Assembly (NCBI RefSeq): GCF_047303325.1 | Contig: NZ_JBKBEX010000003.1 | Span: 248,001 to 312,000 of the forward strand | DNA length: 64,000 nt | Reading direction: 5' to 3' | Source: Polaromonas sp047303325 | GTDB lineage: Bacteria; Pseudomonadota; Gammaproteobacteria; Burkholderiales; Burkholderiaceae_C | In this document: positions 53,708 through 62,086 of the stretch, one piece after another | How the letters are laid out: the number at the start of each line of letters is the position of its first letter | Position numbering within the stretch: the stretch's first letter is position 1 | Notes under the pieces: generated by a model | The model's database searches: none | Told to the model about the DNA's origin: nothing | What the model saw: the letters and a program-made list of their open reading frames with translations, nothing else | Program-made: the position numbers and the translations under genes

Positions 53708-54750
53708 TGCGCGGCATGCGCAGGCTGGGCGCCGTGGGCGCGCTGGTCGCGGGGCTTGCCCTGGCCTGCGGCATCGCCGCCGCGCCCGCCAAGCCCGTGG
53801 CGGGCGCGGAGCACGTGCGCGGCGTGGAGCAAACGCTGCTGACCTACCCCGAATGGTTCCTGGTGTTCAGCCCCTATGAATACGGCGAGTTCATCGCCGC
53901 GAACGCACCCAGCCGTTTCCCCTATTACGGACACATCGCGCAGTTCTGGGAAAGCTACAAGGCGGTGTTTGACGAGACGCGCCGGCGCGCGCTGGATCTC
54001 AACCCCGGCTACCACCTGATGATCATGGTGATAGGCACCAGCACCAGCGTGGAATATGCCCTGAAGTCCGCCTACGAAACCCTGATCGGCCGCCTTGCCG
54101 AGTCGACGGCCGGCCGGCCGACGCCGGAAGACCGCCATGCCGCGGCCGTGGCGCAGGACTATGTGCGCTTTATTCGCGTGCAGCCCTGGTACGAGTACGA
54201 CTTCGGCAAGGCGATGGCGGGGCTCTGGCAGGGCGTTCCGGCGACCGGTCCCGACATGCTTCGCAAGTGGGAGCGGCGCTTTGCCCTCACGACCGAATAC
54301 GCCATCAAGATGGCCTATGCGAAGCTGATCAAGCTGGGCACCAAGTCCATTTACGATGCGCCCCTGCCGGTGACCGCCGTGGTGGCCAAACCCGCGCCCG
54401 CGGCGGACGCGGCCTTGCCCGAGCTCAAGCTGCTGCAGTCCCTGCCGGACGGCGCCGCGCTGGTCACCATTCCGCGCTACGAAGCCTTTATGACCTATGC
54501 CCAGGCGCTGGCCGGGCAGGGTGTCAACTTCAGCGAAATCGCCGGCAACGACTCCTTCATCCTGGTCAGTGTGCTCGCGCCGGGCGCATGGAAACCCGAA
54601 AGCCCCGCCAAGCCGCTGCTGGTGCAGCCCATACTCACGCAGCCGGGCACCCAGCGCGTGGTGATGACGCTGCCCGTGGCCCACCTGGCCGAGGCCTTGC
54701 GGCAGTGGAAGACGGCGAAGCTGCAAGTCGAGCATGTCTTTGACTACTAA
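53704..54750 (+). CDS. Secreted protein of unknown function
   Basis: 348 residues. A signal peptide (GALVAGLALACGIAAAPA) is followed by a conserved-looking domain with many aromatics (TLLTYPEWFLVFSPYEYGEF, SRFPYYGHIAQFWESYKAVF, LNPGYHLMIMVIGTSTSVEY, ALKSAYETLIGRL). Trp/Tyr-rich helices recall lipid-binding or lipid-processing periplasmic proteins, but I recognise no family. It overlaps the oxidase-methyltransferase gene by four bases and the alpha/beta hydrolase gene by seventeen, so it is part of the lipid-type operon. Confidence 0.75.
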   Translation: MMRGMRRLGAVGALVAGLALACGIAAAPAKPVAGAEHVRGVEQTLLTYPEWFLVFSPYEYGEFIAANAPSRFPYYGHIAQFWESYKAVFDETRRRALDLNPGYHLMIMVIGTSTSVEYALKSAYETLIGRLAESTAGRPTPEDRHAAAVAQDYVRFIRVQPWYEYDFGKAMAGLWQGVPATGPDMLRKWERRFALTTEYAIKMAYAKLIKLGTKSIYDAPLPVTAVVAKPAPAADAALPELKLLQSLPDGAALVTIPRYEAFMTYAQALAGQGVNFSEIAGNDSFILVSVLAPGAWKPESPAKPLLVQPILTQPGTQRVVMTLPVAHLAEALRQWKTAKLQVEHVFDY

Positions 54751-55783
54751 GCCCGGGGCAAGGCGGGTGCCGGCACCGGCACCACGCCGTCCCGCGCGCA
54801 GGTGGCCGTCTGTGGCGCTGCGGCTGGTGGGCGCCGCCCTGCTGTGCCTGCTGTTGCTGCTGGGGCTGTCATGGGCGCGCATGCTGTGGGTCGAGGACCG
54901 CAGCCCGCGCCGGGCAGCGCCGGTGCAGGGGCGCTGGTTGCGTGCGCATGATGTCGAACTCTATGTACAGGAGTTCGGCGACCCGGCCGCGCCGCCGCTG
55001 GTGCTGACCCACGGCACGGGTGCCTGGAGCGGCACCTGGGACCAGAACGTGCAGGCCATGGCCGCCGCCGGCTACCGCGTCATTGCGGTCGACTTGCCGC
55101 CTTTCGGCTTCAGCACGCGTCCCGCTTCACGCGACTACAGCCGCGGCGCGCAGGCACGCCGCATTGCAGGCCTGATCGATGCGCTGAATCTCGGCCCGGT
55201 GACGCTGCTGGGCCATTCCTATGGCGGCGGGCCCGCTGCCGAAGCCGCCATGCTGCAGCCCGATCGCGTGCGCCGCCTGATACTCGTCGACGCGGCGATC
55301 GGTCTGAGGGAAAGTCCCGCGCCGGCGGAAAGCGGTGGCGTGGCGGCCGGCCTTTTCGGCATTCGCCCGCTGCGCACGGCGCTCGTTGCCACGGTGGGCA
55401 CCCAGCCGCTGTTCAGCGAGTTCTGGCTGCGCAAGTTCGTGGCCCGCAAGGAAGTCGTCACGCCTTCGCGCACGGCGATTTATCGCCAGCCATTTGTGCT
55501 GCATGGCTTTACCGCCAGCCTGGGCGACTGGGCCGTGCAGTTTGCCGGTGAAAGCGGCAAGTCCCTGAGCGAGAGGCCTGAGTCCTATCGGAAGCTGTCC
55601 GTGCCGCTCACGCTGGTCTGGGGACAGGACGATAGCATCACGCCGCTGTCCCAGGCCCAGACTTTGCAGCGGCTGGCTCCCGGGGCAACGCTGGTGGTTC
55701 TGCCGGGCGTGGGGCATATCCCGCAAATCGAGGATCCGACCCTGTTCAATCTGCGCCTGGCAGATGTTTTGAAGCAACCCTAG
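54734..55783 (+). CDS. Membrane-anchored alpha/beta hydrolase
   Basis: 349 residues with an N-terminal membrane helix (VALRLVGAALLCLLLLLGLS, residues 27-46). The hydrolase domain has the oxyanion block VLTHGTGAWSGTWDQNV, the nucleophile elbow GHSYGG (Ser about 155), the Asp in WGQDDSITPL and the His in GVGHIPQIEDP. It is an esterase/lipase- or haloperoxidase-type fold with a periplasmic active site by topology. Function is probably ester hydrolysis of a lipid, by context. It overlaps the upstream gene by 17 bases. A complex of inverted repeats follows at 55789. Confidence 0.88.
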   Translation: MSLTTKPGARRVPAPAPRRPARRWPSVALRLVGAALLCLLLLLGLSWARMLWVEDRSPRRAAPVQGRWLRAHDVELYVQEFGDPAAPPLVLTHGTGAWSGTWDQNVQAMAAAGYRVIAVDLPPFGFSTRPASRDYSRGAQARRIAGLIDALNLGPVTLLGHSYGGGPAAEAAMLQPDRVRRLILVDAAIGLRESPAPAESGGVAAGLFGIRPLRTALVATVGTQPLFSEFWLRKFVARKEVVTPSRTAIYRQPFVLHGFTASLGDWAVQFAGESGKSLSERPESYRKLSVPLTLVWGQDDSITPLSQAQTLQRLAPGATLVVLPGVGHIPQIEDPTLFNLRLADVLKQP

Positions 55784-55788
55784 TTCGG

Positions 55789-55832
55789 TATTGAGTATCA
55801 AAATTCAATACTCCTCGGTCATTTTTCGAGGA
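55789..55832. promoter_or_regulatory. Stacked inverted repeats in AT-rich patch
   Basis: TATTGA (55789-55794) with TCAATA (55805-55810), GAGTAT (55793-55798) with ATACTC (55808-55813), and TCCTCG (55812-55817) with CGAGGA (55827-55832). They lie between the hydrolase gene and the YiaA-like gene, so they could end the first operon or form an operator for the second. Confidence 0.4.
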
Positions 55833-55905
55833 CTGTATTGTCATCTGCATGGTTTGCGGGGCGCCGGCCGCACAGTGGCGGCACCTCAACAACCGCAAGG
55901 TTTTT

Positions 55906-56370
55906 ATGCAGACGCTGATACACCGTGACTCCAAACCCTGGCAACTGCAGGTCTGGGCTTCCTTTCTGATCGCCGTTTTCCTCTGCGCCGTGGGCTTGTC
56001 CTGGCTGCCCGGCAGGGACCTGGACCGCGCGTTCATGGTCATGGGTTATTTCTTCTGCTTGTCGGCGGCGTTTGTGCTGGCCAAGTATGTGCGCGACCAG
56101 CAGCAAAGCAGGGCCGAAGGCAAGCTGGCCGACACGCCCATGTTCAGGCTGGTGGTGTGGGGCGGCTTCTTCCTGGCCATGTCGCTGACCGGCTGGGGCC
56201 TGTGGCGCATGGAGATCAACGAAACCTACAAGGCTTTCCTGGGCGTGAGCTGGCTCTACCTGATCACCTGCAGCTTCACGCTGGCCAAGACCCTGCGCGA
56301 CAGCCATGAAGCCGACCTCAGCGAAGCCCGCATGGGCCGCGCCGCCCGCAGCCATGCGGCGAATGAATAA
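55906..56370 (+). CDS. YiaA/YiaB-like small membrane protein
   Basis: 154 residues from ATG 55906. It has two YiaA/B two-helix units: WASFLIAVFLCAVGLSWLPG with AFMVMGYFFCLSAAFVLAKY, and VWGGFFLAMSLTGWGLWRME with KAFLGVSWLYLITCSFTLAK, each pair joined by a short basic loop. E. coli YiaA/YiaB are inner membrane proteins of unknown role. The N-terminus and the Ala/Arg C-terminus are cytosolic by the positive-inside rule. It leads a second gene set of envelope proteins. Confidence 0.88.
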   Translation: MQTLIHRDSKPWQLQVWASFLIAVFLCAVGLSWLPGRDLDRAFMVMGYFFCLSAAFVLAKYVRDQQQSRAEGKLADTPMFRLVVWGGFFLAMSLTGWGLWRMEINETYKAFLGVSWLYLITCSFTLAKTLRDSHEADLSEARMGRAARSHAANE

Positions 56371-56397
56371 GCACTGCACACACACCAAGGAAACATC

Positions 56398-56853
56398 ATG
56401 AAAAATCGACTTGCCGCTTATCTTGCCGCTGCTTGCGTCACCCTGGCGGGAAGCGCCGCGTTCAACGCGCAAGCCCAGTCGGAAGCCTCGGCCCTGAGCG
56501 CCGTGTCGGCCCTGCCGGTGGCGTCCGTGGTGGTCGGCGCCAGTGCTGCCGCAGGCTCCGTTGTGGCCATCCCGGTCGTACTGTCCACGGCCGGCACCGT
56601 GCTGGTGGTCAAGACCGTCGAGAGCACGGTCCGCGGAACGCTGTATGTGCTGGAGCGCGCCTCGGACGGCGCCCGCGCCAGCATCGAGGTGGTGGGCCAG
56701 GGCGTTGCCGGCGTGTCCGTGGTGGCCGGGACGGCCGTGGTCGTCAGCGTGGTGGGCGCGGGTGTGGTGCTGTCGGCGGCCGGGGAGGCGATTGCCTTTA
56801 TCCCCAATGCGCTGGGCCGTGCGCTGCTGCACAACGAACGCCTGACTCAATAA
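56398..56853 (+). CDS. Secreted Val/Ala-rich protein
   Basis: 151 residues, signal peptide ending AQA (residue 26). The mature part is very hydrophobic, with Ala/Val/Gly/Ser only (VVVGASAAAGSVVAIPVVLS, GVAGVSVVAGTAVVVSVVGA) and two central amphipathic pieces (VESTVRGTLYVLERASDGAR, EAIAFIPNALGRALLHNERL). It may insert into a membrane or form a small assembly. No family recognised. It lies 27 bases downstream of the YiaA-like gene. Confidence 0.7.
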   Translation: MKNRLAAYLAAACVTLAGSAAFNAQAQSEASALSAVSALPVASVVVGASAAAGSVVAIPVVLSTAGTVLVVKTVESTVRGTLYVLERASDGARASIEVVGQGVAGVSVVAGTAVVVSVVGAGVVLSAAGEAIAFIPNALGRALLHNERLTQ

Positions 56854-56885
56854 GTCCAATAAGCCCAATAAGCCGGAGCCATCCC

Positions 56886-57695
56886 ATGAATATCTTCAAG
56901 GCCTTTTTGCCGCTGCTGACTGCCGTGGTCCTGAGTGCGGCCCCGGCCGCCCATGCCGGGCGTTCCTGCGAAGCGCACAAGACCACGCCGCAGACAGTGG
57001 AGCGGGCCATGGTGCTCGCCGAAAAGACGCTGGCCTCGCTCAATGCCAGCGGCGAAAAAGTCGTGCTGCTGGCGCGGGCCGGCCAGGATCTCGGCAAGTA
57101 CGGTGTGCGCTATTCGCACCTGGGCCTGGCCTACCAGTTGCCCGACGGGCAGGGCGGCATGACCTGGCGCGTGGTACACAAGCTCAACAGCTGCGGCACC
57201 AGCGACTCGGCGATTTACCGCCAGGGGTTGGGCGAGTTTTTTCTTGACGACTTGTGGCGTTTCGAAGCGGCCTGGATCGCACCCTCGCCGCAAGCCCAGG
57301 CCCAACTACTGGCGCTGCTGCAGGATCCGGCTCGGCTCACGGCCATGCACCACAAGCCCTATAGCATCGTCAGTTATGTCTGGGGCCGCAAATACCAGCA
57401 GTCCAACCAGTGGGCCATCGAAACCATGGCCGCCGCCGCGGAGCCCGGCGTGGCCACGCGCGAGCAGGCGCAGGCCTGGCTGCAGTTCAAGGGCTACGAG
57501 CCCACGGTGCTCAAGCTGGGCCCTTTGACCCGGCTGGGCGGTCGCATGACGGCCGCGAACGTCGCCTTCGACGACCATCCCAACGACAAGCGTTTTGCCG
57601 ACCGCATCGAAACCGTCACGGTCGACTCGGTCTTCGCCTGGCTGCAAAGGGCTCGCATGACCGACGGCAAGCCTATGGCGGTCGTCAGGCTGTGA
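56886..57695 (+). CDS. DUF2145 secreted protein
   Basis: 269 residues from ATG 56886, with a signal peptide ending AHAG (residue 25). DUF2145 core: RYSHLGLAYQLPDG-like segment, WRVVHKLNSCGTSDSAIYRQ, GLGEFFLDDLWRFEAAWIAP, HHKPYSIVSYVWGRKYQQSN, WLQRARMTDGKPMAVVRL. Conserved His, Cys and Asn residues suggest a periplasmic papain-like or binding fold; activity is not known. It follows the Val/Ala-rich gene by 32 bases. Confidence 0.85.
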   Translation: MNIFKAFLPLLTAVVLSAAPAAHAGRSCEAHKTTPQTVERAMVLAEKTLASLNASGEKVVLLARAGQDLGKYGVRYSHLGLAYQLPDGQGGMTWRVVHKLNSCGTSDSAIYRQGLGEFFLDDLWRFEAAWIAPSPQAQAQLLALLQDPARLTAMHHKPYSIVSYVWGRKYQQSNQWAIETMAAAAEPGVATREQAQAWLQFKGYEPTVLKLGPLTRLGGRMTAANVAFDDHPNDKRFADRIETVTVDSVFAWLQRARMTDGKPMAVVRL

Positions 57696-57732
57696 GTTGT
57701 GTGTTTGTGATGTCCAGAAGCTGGAGATAAGC

Positions 57733-58794
57733 ATGGCCAATACCTTGCGATTGACGGAAAAATGGATGCGCCGCGGCCTGTGGCTGGTGGCTTTGGTGTT
57801 TGCCGGCTTCCTGATAGGCCTGGGCGGCACCGTGGTGGGCGACCTGCCCAAAGTCGAGAGACAGCTTTCACTCGACGATTACATGGATGTGAATGCCGCC
57901 ACCGCGCTACGCAATGCGATCAAGGCCGCAGAGATCGCCGAACGGGACGCCCAGGCCGCGCTGGAACAGGCCCAGCTCAAGCGCCGCGCCGCGCAGGCCG
58001 ATTCGGCGGCCGCGCGCGAGACATTCAACAATTGGCTTTCCACGCGGCACGCCACGCAGCTGGCCGAGCAGGACCCGGAACTGGTCTCGCGCACGCGGGC
58101 GCTGGACGCGCTCAAGGAGCGTGAGCGCGCGACCGGTGTAGCCGTAGAGGCGCAGCAGCAGGCAGCGCTCGATGCGCGCCAGGGCGCCGCGCGTGAACGC
58201 CGCAAGCTCCACGAGATGGAAGAGGCCGCGCAAGTGCAGCTCAACGCCGAATACCGGCGTGTGGAACTGCGCGTGTTTCTGTACCGCCTGGCCCTGACGC
58301 TTCCGCTGTTGGTGGCGGCCGGCTGGCTGTTCGCGAAAAAACGCAAAAGCATCTACTGGCCTTTTGTCTGGGGCTTTATCTTCTTCGCCCTGTTCGCTTC
58401 TTTCGTCGAGCTGGTGCCCTACCTGCCCAGCTACGGTGGTTATGTGCGCTACATCGTGGGTATTGTCGTCACGGCGCTGGTCGGCCGGCAGGCCATCGTT
58501 GCATTGAACCGCTACCTCGAAAAGCAGAAACTGGCCGAACGGTTACCCGACGAGCAGCGCCGCGAGGAACTGAGCTACGACACGGCGCTCAAGCGCCTGT
58601 CAAAAAGCGTGTGCCCAGGCTGCGAGCGGGCCGTGGACCTCAAGAACACCGAGATCGATTTCTGCCCGCATTGCGGCATAGGTCTGTTTGACCATTGCCT
58701 CCAATGCACGACGCGCAAGAGCGCTTTTGCCAAGTTTTGCCATGCCTGCGGTGCAACCGCAGCTGGTTCGCAGCAGGACGCCGCCATACCTTGA
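57733..58794 (+). CDS. Membrane protein with coiled coil and zinc ribbons
   Basis: 353 residues from ATG 57733. Layout: N-terminal helix (residues 16-36), a 130-residue Ala/Glu/Arg coiled coil (IKAAEIAERDAQAALEQAQL), two to four helices (190-265) and a C-terminal zinc part with four CxxC pairs (CPGC, CPHC, CLQC, CHAC). The zinc ribbons may bind RNA or protein. Family is not named with certainty; E. coli lacks an obvious homologue. It is the last gene of the 55906-58794 set, separated from the DUF2145 gene by 37 bases. Confidence 0.8.
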   Translation: MANTLRLTEKWMRRGLWLVALVFAGFLIGLGGTVVGDLPKVERQLSLDDYMDVNAATALRNAIKAAEIAERDAQAALEQAQLKRRAAQADSAAARETFNNWLSTRHATQLAEQDPELVSRTRALDALKERERATGVAVEAQQQAALDARQGAARERRKLHEMEEAAQVQLNAEYRRVELRVFLYRLALTLPLLVAAGWLFAKKRKSIYWPFVWGFIFFALFASFVELVPYLPSYGGYVRYIVGIVVTALVGRQAIVALNRYLEKQKLAERLPDEQRREELSYDTALKRLSKSVCPGCERAVDLKNTEIDFCPHCGIGLFDHCLQCTTRKSAFAKFCHACGATAAGSQQDAAIP

Positions 58795-58916
58795 GTTTGG
58801 GCAGAACATGACTGGCGCAGGACGTTCTATGACTACTCGGGGCGCCTCCCTTTGCCTACAGACGAAGTCTGTGGATGCGCGCACATTCAGTCATCTAACT
58901 TACAAAAGGTTCCATC

Positions 58917-60266
58917 GTGAAAGCACATATTCGTCATCAGGTGGCATCGCTGTTTTTTCTCTTGCCGGTTGTTGCCGCTGTCGGCGCACTGACGCCGCCG
59001 ACGGTGATGGCGCAGACTGCCATGCCCGAAGTCCGCTCCCTGCAGGTTAATTCCGATGGAGGTTTGAGCTCGGGTGCCGACCTTGAATTCACCGTTGAAG
59101 CGACACCGCGCGGACAAGCCAGCTTGCGTATTCGCGGGGTCCAGCGCAACATTCCGCTCAAGGAAGTTTCGCGGGGCGTTTACCGCGGCGAATACACCGT
59201 CAGGCGCCAGGACCGCATTGCCGAGACCAGCCTGATCCGTGCGACCATCAAGGTACGCAACCGTAGCGCTGCTGCCGACTACAGTTTTCCCGTCGGATTT
59301 TCGGGTAGCCCGGTCGCTGCAGCACCACCCGTAGTGGCAGGACCGCCACCCGCAGTGCTGAAAATTGATCGCTTTGCCGTGGCGCCTGTCGAGAAGATAG
59401 AGCCAGGCGCCGAACTACGATTTATGCTCAATGGCATGCCCGGCGCGACCGCTACTTTTGACATTCCCGGCGTCATGGACAACGTTGCCATGCGCGAAAC
59501 CCGCCCCGGCGTCTATGAAGGCAACTACACCATCCGGCGGCTCGACAACCTGGCGCCGTCCCGGCCTATCGTGGCCCGGCTGCGCATGGGCGACAAGGTT
59601 GTCACTTCCACCCTGGCCCAGCCCTTGACGATTGATGCCAAGGCACCCGTGCTGCGCAACCTGTCCCCTCGTGAAGGCGAAGTCGTGGCGAGCAACGCCG
59701 CCACTTCAGTGTCGGCATCTTTTGACGATGCGGGTGGTGTTGGTGTAGACCCGAAGAGTGTTCGCATCCTGCTGTCCGGCCGCAACGTGACTGCCGAGAG
59801 CAACATCACAGCGCAGTTCTTCAGTTACCGCGGCGACCTGCCGCCCGGACGCTATACGGTGGACGTGTCAGCCAAAGACCTGGTGGGCAATACGATGAAC
59901 AAGGTCTGGGTCTTTGACGTGGCCGGGGCTGCTGCTGCCGCCGTCCTCACCACGGTGCCGCTGCAGGTCACCAGCCATGCCAACAATACCGCTGTGGAGG
60001 GCAATTCCACCACAGTGCGCGGAAAGACTGCGCCAGGCGCCACGGTCGACATCAAGGTCCATGCCATTGCACCGATTGCCGGTCTGTTCGGTGTGGCGCA
60101 GGATGTGCTTTCCGAGCGGGTCCAGGCGGATGGCGCAGGAAACTTCTCCTTCAGCTTTTCACCGCGCCTGCCCCTGCCTGGTACTCGCTATGAAATTGCC
60201 ATGACCGCGCGTAAAGCGGAGCTCGCCACCGAGTCCCGGCTGGAGCTGTTCCAGAAACAGAACTAG
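58917..60266 (+). CDS. Secreted Ig-like repeat protein
   Basis: 449 residues from GTG 58917, with a signal peptide ending VMAQ (residue 33). There are two related beta-sandwich repeats (residues 40-125 and 150-240): RGVYRGEYTVRRQDRIAETS versus PGVYEGNYTIRRLDNLAPSR. A Pro/Val linker (PVAAAPPVVAGPPPAV) joins them. A bacterial Ig-like domain (SPREGEVVASNAATSVSASF) and a final Ig/adhesin-type domain (TTVRGKTAPGATVDIKVHAI) follow. It is probably periplasmic or surface exposed. No anchor is seen. Function unknown; an internal duplication is clear. Confidence 0.82.
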   Translation: MKAHIRHQVASLFFLLPVVAAVGALTPPTVMAQTAMPEVRSLQVNSDGGLSSGADLEFTVEATPRGQASLRIRGVQRNIPLKEVSRGVYRGEYTVRRQDRIAETSLIRATIKVRNRSAAADYSFPVGFSGSPVAAAPPVVAGPPPAVLKIDRFAVAPVEKIEPGAELRFMLNGMPGATATFDIPGVMDNVAMRETRPGVYEGNYTIRRLDNLAPSRPIVARLRMGDKVVTSTLAQPLTIDAKAPVLRNLSPREGEVVASNAATSVSASFDDAGGVGVDPKSVRILLSGRNVTAESNITAQFFSYRGDLPPGRYTVDVSAKDLVGNTMNKVWVFDVAGAAAAAVLTTVPLQVTSHANNTAVEGNSTTVRGKTAPGATVDIKVHAIAPIAGLFGVAQDVLSERVQADGAGNFSFSFSPRLPLPGTRYEIAMTARKAELATESRLELFQKQN

Positions 60267-60360
60267 GCATTCCGGGTCTATTGCGCGGGTTGCCCTCGTC
60301 TTGCGGGCGCAAGTTGCTATCGATGACATACCGAAGGCCGTGGAAAGGGCATATCGCCAG

Positions 60361-61368
60361 TCAGACTGGACGGCCGAAGAAGGGATAGCCCGGGTCGTTA
60401 TAGCCGTGGCTGGACGCGTGGCCGGGCACCACCAGTTCGTTGACAAAGGCCTCGTCGTCCTTGTCCAGCACCAGCTCCACCGCACCGTACACGTCTTCAA
60501 TGTGGGGCAGGGTGCGCGGGCCGACGATGACCGAGCTGATCAGCGGGTTGGCCAGCACCCAGGCTGCGGCGAACTGGCCGGGAACCTGGCCTTTGCCTTC
60601 GCAGCGGGCCTTGATCTTCTGCGCGATCACCAATGATTCTTCACGGAACTCAGTTTCCAGGATGCGTTTGTCGCCGCTGCCGGCGCGCGTGCCCTCGGCC
60701 GGCGGCTGGCCGGGCGGGTATTTGCCGGTGAGCACGCCGCGCGCCAGCGGGCTGTAGGGCACGACGCCCAGGCCGTAGTGGCCGCAAGCCGGCAGGATTT
60801 CGACTTCCGGGCCGCGGTTGAGCAGGTTGTAGTAAGGCTGGCACACGGCGGGCTGCGGCACGCCCAGTTCCTTGCACAGGCGCACCACCTCGGCGATGCG
60901 CCAGCCGCGGAAATTGGACAGGCCGAAGCTGCGCAGCTTGCCCGCGCGTATCAAATCGCCCAGCGCGCGCACCGCTTCCTCGAGGTTTTCCTCGTGGTAG
61001 TCCCTGTGCAGGTAGAGGATGTCCAGGTAGTCGGTCTGCAGCCGCGCGAGGATGGCGTCGGTCTGCTGCACCAGCCAGCGGCGCGAGTAATGGCTTTCAT
61101 TGATGTTGTCGCTGACCGCATTGCCCAGCTTGCTGGCCAGCACCCAGTGCTGCCGCTGGTCGGCCAGCAGCTTGCCCACGTCCTTTTCGGACTGGCCCTG
61201 GTTGTAGACGTCGGCGGTGTCGATGAAGTTGAGCCCGTGCTCGCGGGCCGAGGCCACGATGCGCGCCGCTTCCTCAAAAGGCGTCTGCTTGCCGAACATC
61301 ATGGTGCCCAGGCACAGGACTGAGACTTTGAGGTTGCTGTTTCCAAGGCGGCGGTATTGCATGGTCAT
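60361..61368 (-). CDS. Aldo/keto reductase
   Basis: 335 residues from ATG 61368; ATG 61362 is equally possible. The TIM barrel has the catalytic tetrad: Asp in FIDTADVYNQGQSEKDV, Tyr in the same segment, Lys in WVLASKLGN and His in DILYLHRDYHEE. The NADPH site is near SPLARGVLTGKY and SSVIVGPRTLPHI. It is like the YhdN/IolS group. It converts aldehydes to alcohols with NADPH; substrate unknown. It converges with the Ig-like gene; its promoter faces the AT-rich region before the 61592 lipoprotein gene. Confidence 0.94.
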   Translation of the reverse strand: MTMQYRRLGNSNLKVSVLCLGTMMFGKQTPFEEAARIVASAREHGLNFIDTADVYNQGQSEKDVGKLLADQRQHWVLASKLGNAVSDNINESHYSRRWLVQQTDAILARLQTDYLDILYLHRDYHEENLEEAVRALGDLIRAGKLRSFGLSNFRGWRIAEVVRLCKELGVPQPAVCQPYYNLLNRGPEVEILPACGHYGLGVVPYSPLARGVLTGKYPPGQPPAEGTRAGSGDKRILETEFREESLVIAQKIKARCEGKGQVPGQFAAAWVLANPLISSVIVGPRTLPHIEDVYGAVELVLDKDDEAFVNELVVPGHASSHGYNDPGYPFFGRPV

Positions 61369-61591
61369 CTTTGCGGCAAAAAAGAAGGGAAGGGTCGATA
61401 TTGCCTCAGCTGCCCGTACTGCGCTGGGCATGGGCTATTTCGCGGACGGCCGGCATGCTGAATTTCGGCGAAGTATCTGATTTTGATGCTTGTCGTATAC
61501 ATAGCATGATCTTGTATCTTTAAATGCAACCTTTTGGGCGCCCTGCCGCACACTGCGGCCACAAGCATGTGCTTGGGCCTTCGGGTTATGT

Positions 61592-62074
61592 ATGAAGATC
61601 GTTTCTTCCTTGTTCTCTCAGTCACGCCTCTCACGGTTGTCCCGCCGCTCGGCCCTGGCCGCCGCGGTGCTGGGCGCCACGGCCCTGACGGGCTGCTACG
61701 TTGTGCCGGTTCAGCCCAGCCATCCGCCGGTCACTTCCACGGTCTACGTCACGCCGGCCGTCCCGGCCAGCACGACGTTTGCGGCGCGGCTGTACCCGGC
61801 CAACGACCTGGCCCGGGCCTATGGCATGGTGGGCGCGGTGGTGACCAATGACATGAACGGGCGCGGCACCTTCACCACCAACATCAACGGCGAAAGCTTT
61901 ACCGGGGAGGCCACGCGCATCGCGGGCTCATCGACGCGCGAAGGCGTGGCCAATGGCTCGGGCAGCCGGGGCAATTACATCAGCTGCCGCTACCAGATGA
62001 ACTCGTCCACCCTGGGCACCGGGCAGTGCAGGCTGTCCAACGGCGCCGAGTTCACCATGCATGTGGGCGGCTAA
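61592..62074 (+). CDS. Lipoprotein with a beta-rich domain
   Basis: 160 residues. A Ser/Arg-rich N-terminus and a lipobox LTGC near residue 35 mark it as a lipoprotein. The rest reads as beta strands (AVVTNDMNGRGTFTTNINGE, SFTGEATRI, GSRGNYISCRYQMNSSTLGT, GQCRLSNGAEFTMHVGG), close to a family of small envelope lipoproteins seen next to YaeF-type hydrolases. Two Cys in the mature part could form a disulphide. Convergent with the YaeF-like gene. The upstream region is AT-rich, so it is likely its own promoter. Confidence 0.8.
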   Translation: MKIVSSLFSQSRLSRLSRRSALAAAVLGATALTGCYVVPVQPSHPPVTSTVYVTPAVPASTTFAARLYPANDLARAYGMVGAVVTNDMNGRGTFTTNINGESFTGEATRIAGSSTREGVANGSGSRGNYISCRYQMNSSTLGTGQCRLSNGAEFTMHVGG

Positions 62075-62086
62075 GCCCGGCCAGGT

